NCBI RefSeq assembly: GCF_004307995.1
Contig: NZ_SIRE01000010.1
Span: 124,001 to 188,000, forward strand
Direction of reading: 5' to 3'
DNA length: 64,000 nucleotides
Source: Paenibacillus thalictri
Lineage (GTDB): Bacteria > Bacillota > Bacilli > Paenibacillales > NBRC-103111
Position numbers and translations under genes: made by a program. Under the pieces are notes generated by a model that worked only from the letters and a program-made list of their open reading frames with translations, ran no database searches and had not been told where the DNA came from. How positions within the stretch are numbered: the first letter of the stretch is position 1; every line of letters starts with the position of its first letter. Below are positions 43,007 through 51,865 of this stretch, in pieces.

Positions 43007-43050
43007 CAAAAAGAAAGCTGCCGCTTTGGGGGAGCGGCAGCTTTCTTTTT
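43007..43050. terminator. Bidirectional terminator
   Basis: 18-bp perfect stem (AAAAAGAAAGCTGCCGCT and its complement) around TTGGGGG; serves the minus-strand gene at 43087. Confidence 0.9.
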
Positions 43051-43086
43051 GGGGGTCGAAATGGAAACGATGTGCAATGCAAGGTA

Positions 43087-43809
43087 CTACTTTGTTTCTT
43101 TTTTACGGTCAATCATTTTTTCGATAACCGGAGTCATCTGCTCTTTGATTTTTGCGATCAAATCTTCCTTGGCAATGCCTTTTGCGGCTGCAATTTCAGT
43201 GATGGACTTGCCCGATTTCAACTCGGTTTTTAATTCTTCTTTTGTCATGCCAAGAATGCCGGCAATGTTGTCCACTCCATGGAAAAACATAGGATGTTTT
43301 TTCATAAAACGCTCGCGGTCCATTTGGTGCAGGTTTGGCTTATTGACCATAAACCGGAGATGCTTGGACATGCTTGCTTTGAGTTTCTCCGCTTTGTCGG
43401 CGGGAATTTTTCCGGACTGCACGGCTTCGTCGATTTTTTTGCTGCGTTCGGCTTGCAGCTTGGCCACAAGATCGTCTTCCGAAATGCCTTTTTCTTTAGC
43501 GATTTCGGTTAATGTCTTGGTTTCAAGCGCCTTGTCCAAAGCATCCTTGTCCATGCCGAGAATTTCGGCCGCTTCGCTGACAATCGGGAAGTTTCCTTCC
43601 TTGCGTTTGGACATCTGACGTTTGCCGAATTTTTGCTTCAGCTCGCCCGAGTTTGCTTCGCTTTTTTTGCTTTGCGTTTGCTGCTGATTGGCAGAATTCG
43701 TGTCTTCGGCGAACGCTTGCTGAGCAGAACCGTAAGCAAGCCCGCCGCCTAGCAATATAGTTAGAGCCATAGCGCTGGCAATCAGCTTTTTACTGTACAT
43801 ACGCGACAA
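43087..43809 (-). CDS. Secreted helical repeat protein
   Basis: TTG start at 43809 (AAGGTGG 13 bases upstream); ATG 43800 is an alternative. 240 residues with signal peptide (LIASAMALTILLGGGLAYGS). Two copies of one unit are visible: AAEILGMDKDALDKALETKT / TEIAKEKGISEDDLVAKL and AGILGMTKEELKTELKSGKS / TEIAAAKGIAKEDLIAKI. Units of this LGM...EIA..KGI pattern are common in secreted bacillar proteins. Strongly basic C-terminus. Function unknown. Confidence 0.8.
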   Translation of the reverse strand: MSRMYSKKLIASAMALTILLGGGLAYGSAQQAFAEDTNSANQQQTQSKKSEANSGELKQKFGKRQMSKRKEGNFPIVSEAAEILGMDKDALDKALETKTLTEIAKEKGISEDDLVAKLQAERSKKIDEAVQSGKIPADKAEKLKASMSKHLRFMVNKPNLHQMDRERFMKKHPMFFHGVDNIAGILGMTKEELKTELKSGKSITEIAAAKGIAKEDLIAKIKEQMTPVIEKMIDRKKETK

Positions 43810-43912
43810 TGTTTTTCGGTAGCCACCTTTCCTTGTGGATTATGTACTGCCTGTTAGCTGGTGTTGCACCCTTAGTGTATACAATATGTGTTAAATATTC
43901 CTTTAGAAAAGC

Positions 43913-44557
43913 TTAATTTAATCTAAATTTTTCGTCGCAGGCTAACTTGTACAACGGCATCAAGGTTTGAAAGACGCCGACAGCGGTTTCGATAAAAGCG
44001 GCACCGTCCGTAACGGCGGCGTCCTGCGGCGAAAGTTGTCTGCCGATCAGCAGCTCCGCACTTTTGACGTCGCGGAACCGTTCAATCGCCGACTTCAGTT
44101 CCTTTTTGTTAAGTTCAGCCGCGGATACGGCATCTTTTTTCATATGGTCAAAAGAAAGCATAAATTCGCCCGGCAGCGTTTGCTTCACTTCATTTAATTG
44201 GCGCAGCATCGCTTTGGCAATCGCTTGTTTATTGGGCAATTCGTAAATAAAAGCAAGCCACATAAAAAGCCGGTCGTCAAACAGCCCGATCTGAAAATGC
44301 GGGACCTGCTTGTACCCCCGTTTATTGGCGCAAAACGCCATCCACGTATCCACCGGCGGGTTTACTTTACGCCGGGCATGTTTGGCGATATGCACGAACA
44401 TTTCTCTGCCTGACATAACGGACATGTCGCCCGCCAAGGTTTCGCCGATCGCTCTGAATTTGGGCTGAATACGTTCTTGTATTGCATGCATTCGAGGTTC
44501 AAGACCATCGATGGTAAATGTTTCAAAATCTTGTGCGGAAAAGCCGTTAAAGTTCAT
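43913..44557 (-). CDS. yktB: DUF1054 (YktB family) protein
   Basis: ATG 44557 with AGAGGTG upstream (a GTG 9 bases earlier is part of that site). 214 residues with FNGFSAQDFETFTIDGLEPR, GREMFVHIAKHARRKVNPP, CANKRGYKQVPHFQIGLF, all typical of YktB. Cytoplasmic, function unknown. Confidence 0.9.
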   Translation of the reverse strand: MNFNGFSAQDFETFTIDGLEPRMHAIQERIQPKFRAIGETLAGDMSVMSGREMFVHIAKHARRKVNPPVDTWMAFCANKRGYKQVPHFQIGLFDDRLFMWLAFIYELPNKQAIAKAMLRQLNEVKQTLPGEFMLSFDHMKKDAVSAAELNKKELKSAIERFRDVKSAELLIGRQLSPQDAAVTDGAAFIETAVGVFQTLMPLYKLACDEKFRLN

Positions 44558-44846
44558 GCCATTCACCTCTGGGGAAGATATGTTCCCACTATAGCATAAC
44601 GGCTATAAAAAGAAACCTAAAAAAAACACAATTCATCAGAAAGCGATTCCATTGTCGATCTACAAGGCTCCGGTTACGATATAGGTATAAAACGTAATCT
44701 GCAATTTCGCCAAGCCGCAGCCTGGCTCGGCACACTCACGAATAACAGCAGTTTACGGTGCCGGTTGGGAGGAGTCAGAGTTTACATGATATCAATGAAG
44801 AAAGCGGTCGCGACAATCGAGAATAAACTTGAGGGAGGGGACGAGC

Positions 44847-45803
44847 ATGGCAGGCAAGGTGCAAGCAACTGATAATATCAGCTACAAATCGGCTACGAAT
44901 AAAGGGTTATTTTCCTATATGTGGAAGTATAAAGCTTTATATTTTATCTCACTTCCGGGAATCATTTATTTTTTAATCTTTAAATATTTTCCGCTGCTTG
45001 GCTCCATCATCGCTTTTCAAGAATACAAAATCTTCGACGGGATATGGAAGAGCAAATGGGTAGGGCTGGAGCATTTTGAGCGGATGTTTTCCAACATGGA
45101 CTTTTTGAAAATTTTGTCCAATACGCTACTGATCGGGTTGTACGATCTGGTGATCGCTTTCCCGGCGCCGATTGTTTTGGCGCTTTTGCTTAATGAATTA
45201 AGGCTCGTATTTTACAAAAGAGTGCTGCAAACCGCGGTATACATGCCTCACTTTCTGTCGTGGGTTATCGTCAGCGGGATTGCCGTAGGCATTTTATCCC
45301 CATCGACAGGGATTGTCAACCAGTTCATCAAGCTGCTTGGTTTTGAGCCGGTCTACTTCCTCGGCGAAGAGTCGTGGATCCGCACGATTCTCATCGGGTC
45401 GGGCATATGGCGCGACTCGGGTTACGGCACAATCATTTATTTGGCCGCGCTGGCGGGCATTAATCCGGATCTGTACGAAGCCGCCGAGGTGGATGGGGCG
45501 AACCGCTGGAGACAGACGTTATCGATTACATTGCCTTCGCTGCTGCCGACCATTATGATCTTGTTCCTGCTGCATATCGGCAAGTTCCTTGATTTCGGTT
45601 TCGAACGGGTGTATGTGTTCCTCAATCCGCTTAATATGTCACATGGCGATATATTGGATACGTACATTTTCAGGGCCGGTCTGCAGGGCTCCGAGTTCAG
45701 CTACACCACGGCAATCGGCTTGTTTAAATCGGTGGTCGGGCTGCTGCTGATTGTGATCGGCAACCTGTTCAGCAGAAAAACAACGGGAGAGAGCTTGTAC
45801 TAA
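44847..45803 (+). CDS. Polysaccharide ABC transporter permease (LplB/YteP type)
   Basis: ATG 44847 with GGGAGGGG upstream. 318 residues, six membrane helices, with the LplB-type opening LYFISLPGIIYFLIFKYFPLL and the EAA loop EAAEVDGANRWRQTLSITLP that contacts the ATPase. No ATPase gene is nearby, as usual for this family, which shares an MsmX-type ATPase. Pairs with the next permease and the binding lipoprotein. An imperfect catabolite-responsive element lies at 44637-44651. Confidence 0.93.
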   Translation: MAGKVQATDNISYKSATNKGLFSYMWKYKALYFISLPGIIYFLIFKYFPLLGSIIAFQEYKIFDGIWKSKWVGLEHFERMFSNMDFLKILSNTLLIGLYDLVIAFPAPIVLALLLNELRLVFYKRVLQTAVYMPHFLSWVIVSGIAVGILSPSTGIVNQFIKLLGFEPVYFLGEESWIRTILIGSGIWRDSGYGTIIYLAALAGINPDLYEAAEVDGANRWRQTLSITLPSLLPTIMILFLLHIGKFLDFGFERVYVFLNPLNMSHGDILDTYIFRAGLQGSEFSYTTAIGLFKSVVGLLLIVIGNLFSRKTTGESLY

Positions 45804-45861
45804 GCACGTGCTTAGCAGCCGAGCTTTTACGATAGAAAAGCACTTTTTAGGGGTGATTCGA

Positions 45862-46740
45862 ATGAAAAAAATAAGTGCCGGTCAGCAAACGTTTAACGCT
45901 TTTAACTTGCTGTTTCTGAGCTTGCTGTCCTTGATCATGATATTGCCGTTTCTGAACGTGCTGGCGCAATCGCTCAGCGATTCGACGGCCATCGTAGCGG
46001 GTAAAGTCGTATTTACGCCGGTTAACTTCACATGGATTAACTATCAATACGTATTCGGCGACGCATCGATCTGGCGTTCCTTCAGCGTGACGGTGTACAT
46101 TACCATTGTCGGGACGATCATCAACTTGCTTGCAACGGCTTCACTGGCTTATCCGGTTTCCCGCCAGGAGTATGCCGGACGCAAATATATCGTTATTTTT
46201 GTTCTGATTACGATGGTGTTTTCAGCGCCGCTGATTCCTAACTTTATTTTGATGAAGTGGCTCCACCTTACGAATTCATTGTGGGCGCTTCTGATTCCCG
46301 GCGCGATCAGCGCATTTAACTTCTTCGTCATGAGATCGTTTTTCATGCAGCTGCCTAACGAAATTATCGACTCCGGGCGGATGGACGGCTGCAGCGAGAT
46401 GCGCATGATTTGGAGCATCGTATTGCCGCTGTCGAAGCCGGTTATGGCTTCCTTGGGTATTTTTTATGCGGTCGGTCATTGGAATACGTACATGAACGCG
46501 TTATACTACATCAATAAACCGGCTTTATGGCCGCTGCAGGTTAAGCTGCGCCAGCTGATCATGACCGACGATATCAGCGTCGACCCGAGTTCTTCGCAGT
46601 TCAGCGCGCTTGCTCATATGGATCCTGAAGGCATCAAGATGGCGACGATTATCGTTGCAACGATTCCCATTGTCATTATTTACCCGTTCCTGCAAAAGCA
46701 TTTTGTCAAAGGCATGATGATCGGCTCGATCAAGTCCTAA
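45862..46740 (+). CDS. Carbohydrate ABC transporter permease (LplC/YtcP type)
   Basis: ATG 45862 after GGGGTGATT. 292 residues, six helices, EAA loop EIIDSGRMDGCSEMRMIWSI. Forms the membrane heterodimer with the product of 44847; imports oligosaccharides, here probably unsaturated products of the downstream lyases. The gene is followed by a repeat element. Confidence 0.93.
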   Translation: MKKISAGQQTFNAFNLLFLSLLSLIMILPFLNVLAQSLSDSTAIVAGKVVFTPVNFTWINYQYVFGDASIWRSFSVTVYITIVGTIINLLATASLAYPVSRQEYAGRKYIVIFVLITMVFSAPLIPNFILMKWLHLTNSLWALLIPGAISAFNFFVMRSFFMQLPNEIIDSGRMDGCSEMRMIWSIVLPLSKPVMASLGIFYAVGHWNTYMNALYYINKPALWPLQVKLRQLIMTDDISVDPSSSQFSALAHMDPEGIKMATIIVATIPIVIIYPFLQKHFVKGMMIGSIKS

Positions 46741-46758
46741 AGAAAACACCAGAGTCTG

Positions 46759-46932
46759 CGAAGCCACTGAAAAGTGAACGCTGCATGTGCGAATCATTCC
46801 TCCGATCGTTGATTGTCCAACGAATTTCTTGAATTGTCCCCGCATATAGCGGGTGAAATTCGGGGACAAAGGCGAACGCTAGCGCTTCTCCAGAATGATT
46901 TCGCTCACTCCGCTACATTTTCAGCGGCCTCG
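46759..46932 (-). repeat. MITE-like intergenic repeat, copy 1
   Basis: 174 bases with imperfect terminal inverted repeats: CGAAGCCACTGAAAA at the left, TTTTCAGCGGCCTCG at the right (13 of 15 complementary), and inner complementarity around TTGTCCCC / GGGGACAA. The reverse complement aligns over its whole length with the element at 53886. No coding content. Confidence 0.8.
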
Positions 46933-47137
46933 GTTTGCTGGGCGATGCATTGCAGTGAGTATTTATTCATGAGCGGTGGAGTGCCATCCCATAGCCGGAA
47001 TACAGCATGGAGATGAATAAATAGTCACTAGGTTTTTTTTCGCCCGGCAGACTCTCACCTAAAGAAAAGACAATAGCAGCCAAAGTCATTCCATTGTGAA
47101 AATAATGCATGGGATTAATAATGAAAATGTGCAAACG

Positions 47138-47152
47138 ATGTAAGCGCTGTCG
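47138..47152 (+). promoter_or_regulatory. Candidate catabolite-responsive element (CcpA site)
   Basis: ATGTAAGCGCTGTCG fits WTGNAANCGNWNNCW at 14 of 15 positions, 34 bases before the binding-protein gene. Confidence 0.6.
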
Positions 47153-47185
47153 GTTATAACATCATTTTACGAAAAGAGGGGTACT

Positions 47186-48796
47186 ATGAAAAAGTGGATT
47201 AAAGTTAGCGCGGCTTCTGTGGTAGCTGCAAGCATGCTCGCAGGATGTTCCCCGGAAGCCAAACCGGCTCCTGCTGCGGCTCCAAGCGGAGGCAATACGA
47301 ATGCGGCTGCAGGAACTCCGGCCAAACCGGCTGAAAAAACGAAGTTCTCGATGTCGATGCGTACGCTGAACTTTACTTATGTAGAGAAATCGCCAAACAT
47401 CAACGAAGACAAATGGGTGAAAAAACTCGAGGAAATGACAAACACAGATCTTGATATCGTGCTTGTCCCCCACAAAGAATACGAGCAAAAAATGATTCAA
47501 ATGTTCGCGACAAATGACATCCCGGATGTCGTTCAAGGCGACGGCGGCATTAACGGTAAAGAAATGGCGGGTTCGATCCAAGCCGGCGTGTTTATGCCGC
47601 TAGACGATCTGCTGCAAAAATACGGCCAAAACTTGCTGAAGAAAATTCCTCAGGAAGCTTGGGAACGGATGAAATATCAAGGTAAGATTTACGGTATTCC
47701 GGAGTTCTTGTCCAATCCTTCCCGCCGCTCTACTTGGATCCGCAAAGATTTGCTGGACAAGACAGGGTTGCCGGTTCCGAAGACGGTAGACGAAACGATG
47801 AATGTACTGCGCGAATTCAAGAAACTCGGTGTTGAGAATCCATTCATGGGTCGCGAAGGTTTTAAATATGCCGATACGTTCTTTGGCTCTTATGACGTAT
47901 TCCCGTACTTGTCCCAATCCATGAAGCAAGGCGATCAAATCGTGCCGAAGTTCTTCAACACGGAAAATATGCAAAAAGCGCTCCAAACCTACAAAACGAT
48001 GTACGATGAGGGCCTCATCAACAAAGAATTTGCGACGATCAACCCGACGCAATTCAAAAACACCATCCTTGCAGGCAAAGCCGGCATGTGGTCGATGAAC
48101 GCCAACGAAATTTTGCAATGGGAAGCCCAATTAAAAGCGACTGTGCCGACGGCGAAGCTGGAAGTTATCCCTTCTCCGGTAGGTCCGGACGGTAAAGGCG
48201 GCTACTACTTGTACGGTTCCGTAACAAGAACGTACTTCATCAACAAAAAAGCGAAAAATCCGGAAAACATCATTAAGTTCTTCGACTGGATGCTAAGCGA
48301 CGAAGCTGAGAAATTCTTCACATTTGGCGTCAAAGGCGAAACGTATACCGAAGAAAACGGCAAAATCAACTACAAAACGCCAACCGAACCGGCTGCTGTA
48401 GACGAAGAGCGCTACCGTCAAGCATTCCTGTGGATGGTTCAAGACACCACTTACAACAAAGGTACTTTGAGCTTGACGGATGAAGGCAAGAAATTGATGA
48501 ACGTTTATGATACAATACTTGCAAAAGAGGGCCGCGACGGCATCGACTTCCAGCCGCGTCTTGATGCGCTGGTGAAGAACCCGGATGTTGCGCCGAACTC
48601 CGATACGCCGCCTAACGTATTGCTCACTCATATGGTCAAAATGGTTTATGGCAAAGAGCCGATTTCCGATTGGCCGAAAGTAATCGACGAGTGGAAGCAA
48701 AAAGGCGGTAACGACGTCATTAAAGAAGCAACTGACAAATACAACAACAAGAGCAAATATCCGGAAATTATCGTTACGGAATCGAGAAGAAAATAA
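47186..48796 (+). CDS. Polysaccharide-binding lipoprotein of the Lpl/Ytc ABC system
   Basis: 536 residues, ATG after GAGGGG. Lipobox LAGC (Cys 21), then an Ala/Pro/Asn-rich linker and a two-lobed family-1 binding domain (KWVKKLEEMTNTDLDIVLVP, TNDIPDVVQGDG). The length and the DEERYRQAFLWMVQ region match LipO/YtcQ-type proteins that bind plant or host oligosaccharides. Expected partner of the two permeases upstream. The stem-loop after the gene would favour more protein from this gene than from the regulators. Confidence 0.92.
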   Translation: MKKWIKVSAASVVAASMLAGCSPEAKPAPAAAPSGGNTNAAAGTPAKPAEKTKFSMSMRTLNFTYVEKSPNINEDKWVKKLEEMTNTDLDIVLVPHKEYEQKMIQMFATNDIPDVVQGDGGINGKEMAGSIQAGVFMPLDDLLQKYGQNLLKKIPQEAWERMKYQGKIYGIPEFLSNPSRRSTWIRKDLLDKTGLPVPKTVDETMNVLREFKKLGVENPFMGREGFKYADTFFGSYDVFPYLSQSMKQGDQIVPKFFNTENMQKALQTYKTMYDEGLINKEFATINPTQFKNTILAGKAGMWSMNANEILQWEAQLKATVPTAKLEVIPSPVGPDGKGGYYLYGSVTRTYFINKKAKNPENIIKFFDWMLSDEAEKFFTFGVKGETYTEENGKINYKTPTEPAAVDEERYRQAFLWMVQDTTYNKGTLSLTDEGKKLMNVYDTILAKEGRDGIDFQPRLDALVKNPDVAPNSDTPPNVLLTHMVKMVYGKEPISDWPKVIDEWKQKGGNDVIKEATDKYNNKSKYPEIIVTESRRK

Positions 48797-48811
48797 GCGT
48801 TGCCAACAAGC

Positions 48812-48838
48812 CTCCTCACGCGGTTAACGCGTGGGGAG
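48812..48838 (+). other. Stem-loop without T-run after the binding-protein gene
   Basis: 11-bp stem CTCCTCACGCG / CGCGTGGGGAG (one wobble), 5-base loop. No poly-T follows, so it more likely stabilises or processes the mRNA than ends it. Confidence 0.65.
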
Positions 48839-48891
48839 CACTACTTATAACAGGATAAAATTCATGACAGAAGGTATTAAGGGGGCGGCTG

Positions 48892-49935
48892 ATGATGTAT
48901 CGCATACTCATTGTGGATGACGAGCCGATGATTCGTAAAGGGCTTGAGAAACTGGTCGAGCAATCGGAACTGCCGATCGCTCAAATCAGAGTAGCTGAAA
49001 ACGGTGTAGATGCGCTAGAGCAAATCAGGAACGATCGCCCGGATTTTTTATTTACCGATATCCGTATGCCGAAGATGGACGGGCTGGAGTTGTGCAGCAA
49101 GCTGACGGAATTGGAGTTTACGGCGAATATGCAAATTGTCGTCATTTCCGGATACAGCGATTTTGAATATGCGCAAAAATGCCTTTCTTATGGCGTCAAA
49201 GAATACTTGCTGAAACCAATCAACAAAAAAGTGATCCATGACGTGCTACGCAAATTGATCGCCAATACGTCCAAACAGACAAAGACGTCTGTTTCCGTGT
49301 TTAAGCTGGACGGCTGGGCCGAACAAACGGAAGACGCCATCTGGACACTGCAGCTTGGGAAAATTAACGAACTGCTTCATACGTTCCGGCAGCAATGCAG
49401 CGCACACCAGCTGACGATAAGCCAGCTTTGCGATCTGCTGGACGAGTGTTACGCCCTGCTGATCAAAAAGCTGAATACACGCGACGTGTTTGCATTTATT
49501 TCCGGCCTGCGTTTTCACGGTGTGGAAACCGAAGAGGAAGCTTGGCATACGTTTGAAGCGGCGATTATGGATATTTTTAACGAATTAAAGCAAAAACGCA
49601 AAGGCAAAGCAAAAGATCCCGTAGAGGAAGCAAAGCTGTATATCGAAGAACATCTGGCTAGGGAAGTGTCGCTGGAGGAGGTGGCCGACTACATAGGGCT
49701 GAACGCCTCCTATTTCAGTCAGCTGTTTAAGCAGACGACCCAAGAAACGTTTGTCCAGTACCGGATTCGCCGCAGAATGGAGAAAGCGAAGAAACTGCTG
49801 GAAATCCCGCATTACCGGATTACGGACATTTCCAACGAGGTCGGATATGCCGATCATCCGCATTTTACGAAAACGTTCAAGAAATATACGGGCTGCCTGC
49901 CGTCCGAGTTCCGTCATAAGCTGGGGATTGAATAA
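48892..49935 (+). CDS. Response regulator, YesN type (receiver plus AraC-type HTH)
   Basis: ATG 48892 (or 48895) after AAGGGGGC. 347 residues. The receiver domain has the acidic pair in LIVDDEP, the phosphoacceptor Asp in FTDIRMPKMDG (Asp 56) and Lys in YLLKPI. A middle helical region is followed by two AraC helix-turn-helix motifs (VSLEEVADYIGLNASYFSQL, RITDISNEVGYADHPHFTKT). Paired with the kinase that overlaps it by one base. It probably controls this polysaccharide locus. Confidence 0.94.
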   Translation: MMYRILIVDDEPMIRKGLEKLVEQSELPIAQIRVAENGVDALEQIRNDRPDFLFTDIRMPKMDGLELCSKLTELEFTANMQIVVISGYSDFEYAQKCLSYGVKEYLLKPINKKVIHDVLRKLIANTSKQTKTSVSVFKLDGWAEQTEDAIWTLQLGKINELLHTFRQQCSAHQLTISQLCDLLDECYALLIKKLNTRDVFAFISGLRFHGVETEEEAWHTFEAAIMDIFNELKQKRKGKAKDPVEEAKLYIEEHLAREVSLEEVADYIGLNASYFSQLFKQTTQETFVQYRIRRRMEKAKKLLEIPHYRITDISNEVGYADHPHFTKTFKKYTGCLPSEFRHKLGIE

Positions 49936-51815
49936 TGAAAGCCCGCACGTTGTCCGGTCAAATTTATGTGTATTTTATTATCGTGATCGTATTGTCTTTA
50001 ACCTCGGTTGGCGTTGTCTCTTATTTTCAATCGTCTAAAGCGCTGGATGTCCAAGTCGAAAAATATATGTCCCAGACGATCAATAACGCGTTGTACCAAA
50101 CGGATATTTATCTCCAGACCTACGAGCTGGTCAGCAATTCGATTATTTCCAGTTCGGATGTGAGAAATTTCCTGGAAATCGACAAAGACGATTCATACGC
50201 TTATTTCGATTACAGCAACCAGATCAATCGTTATGTCATGCCGCCGTTATTTACGCTGTACAGGCAGCTGAATCTCGTCTATCTGATCGGAGATCAGGGA
50301 CGTTCGATTTTTTATGACAATCAAAATCAGCGTGCGCTGGATGAGCGCGCCATATCCGAACGATATAAAATGCTTGTGGAAAAAACGCCGGACAACGGGG
50401 CGCTGACGATTTTGAACGAAAGCGTGAGGCCGGAGGACAAGAACCTGGTCATCACAATGGCCCGTAAAATCCGCGGAGCGGCAAGTTACGATTACAAAGG
50501 CGTGCTGGCCATCGAATTTCGGGTCCAGGAGCTGTCGAACATCTGGGATGGGTTTGACATCGGCAAGGACGGATATTTCTTTATTGTTGACGAAAATGGC
50601 CGTTACGTGTATCATCCCGACAAAAATTTGCTTGGTACCGAATTGGCCGGCGAATTGGGCAAAAATGTGCTCACTTACGACAAAGGCATGTTTACGGAGA
50701 AAGCGGGCGGCAAGGAACGACTGTACGTATCCCGCGAATCCGCTTATTCCAAATGGCATCTGGTCGTATCGATGCCTGTCGACGAGCTGCGCAAGCCGAT
50801 AGCGACGATCCGCACCACAACGCTTGTCGTCGGTTTCATTACGCTGATCGTCGCCTTGTGGCTTGCATACCGGTTCGGCAAATCAATCGTCGCTCCGATT
50901 CGCGAGTTGAAGGAAGGGATGCGCGAAACGGAAAAGGGCAACTGGCAGTACATCGGGGAATTTCGCCGCAACGACGAAATCGGCGGGCTCATTCACAGCT
51001 ACAATCTGATGGTGACGCGGCTTCAGGAAATGATCAAGAAGGTGTACGAAACCGAACTGATTAACCAGAAAAACGAGCTGGAGCTGCAATTGATCGAGCT
51101 GGAGCGGCATAAGGCGGAATTTCAGTCGCTGCAGCTGCAAATCAACCCCCACTTTATGTACAACACATTGGAGACGATCAACTGTTACGCTATCGTGAAG
51201 GATTCCGGGGAAATTTCGGAGATCGTCGAAGCGCTGGCTTTTATGCTGCGGTATTCGGTGCAAACGAATTTGGAAGAAATTACGGTAGCCAACGAGCTGA
51301 ACCATGTGCGCAATTATTTGAACATTTTGAAGCACCGGATCGGCCGCGAATTTGAAGTTGACGTGGTCATTCCGCCATCTTTGCTGCTGGAAAAAATGGT
51401 TCGGCTTACGCTGCAGCCGGTTGTCGAAAATATTTTTCAACATGCGTTTTTTAACGGCATTGAACCGCATCATTATATACGCATCGACGCCAAAAAAGAA
51501 AATGAGCTGTTTATCGTTACCGTCGAAGATAACGGCAGCGGCATTCCGCCGGAGAAGCTGCTGAAGCTGCAGCAGCAGCTAAGCGAAAACAAGCTGGCCG
51601 ACGAGCCGGCCCAATCCGGATACCGCCGTGGAGGCATCGGCATGATGAATGTGCACCGCCGTATTCAAATCGTTTTCGGCGAGAAGTATGGGCTTTCCAT
51701 ACAAAGCGAGCTAGGATCAGGCACACGGGTGACGCTGACCATGCCTTCCGATAAGCTGGTGGCGATCGGTTCGGCGAAACCGGCCGGATCTTCAATCAAG
51801 TCAACGATGTCATAA
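49935..51815 (+). CDS. Sensor histidine kinase, YesM type
   Basis: 626 residues, starting on the last base of the regulator's stop (TAATG). Membrane helices at residues about 12-32 and 288-312 bracket an extracellular dCache sensor, followed by a HAMP linker (LKEGMRETEKGNW), the His-kinase motif LQINPHFMYNTLE (His about 406) and an HATPase (VVENIFQHA, VEDNGSGIP, GGIGMMNVHRR). Such kinases sense extracellular sugars, often via a binding lipoprotein. Confidence 0.94.
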   Translation: MKARTLSGQIYVYFIIVIVLSLTSVGVVSYFQSSKALDVQVEKYMSQTINNALYQTDIYLQTYELVSNSIISSSDVRNFLEIDKDDSYAYFDYSNQINRYVMPPLFTLYRQLNLVYLIGDQGRSIFYDNQNQRALDERAISERYKMLVEKTPDNGALTILNESVRPEDKNLVITMARKIRGAASYDYKGVLAIEFRVQELSNIWDGFDIGKDGYFFIVDENGRYVYHPDKNLLGTELAGELGKNVLTYDKGMFTEKAGGKERLYVSRESAYSKWHLVVSMPVDELRKPIATIRTTTLVVGFITLIVALWLAYRFGKSIVAPIRELKEGMRETEKGNWQYIGEFRRNDEIGGLIHSYNLMVTRLQEMIKKVYETELINQKNELELQLIELERHKAEFQSLQLQINPHFMYNTLETINCYAIVKDSGEISEIVEALAFMLRYSVQTNLEEITVANELNHVRNYLNILKHRIGREFEVDVVIPPSLLLEKMVRLTLQPVVENIFQHAFFNGIEPHHYIRIDAKKENELFIVTVEDNGSGIPPEKLLKLQQQLSENKLADEPAQSGYRRGGIGMMNVHRRIQIVFGEKYGLSIQSELGSGTRVTLTMPSDKLVAIGSAKPAGSSIKSTMS

Positions 51816-51865
51816 CGGGAACCCGACAAAGAGATCATTTCGGATAAAATCGGAGGCTGTACAAA

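Larger units (their letters stand above)
46741..47185. other. Intergenic region holding a repeat element and a cre-like site
   Basis: 445 bases between the second permease and the binding-protein gene. It contains the inverted-repeat element 46759-46932 and a catabolite-element-like sequence at 47138. No gene is seen. Confidence 0.6.
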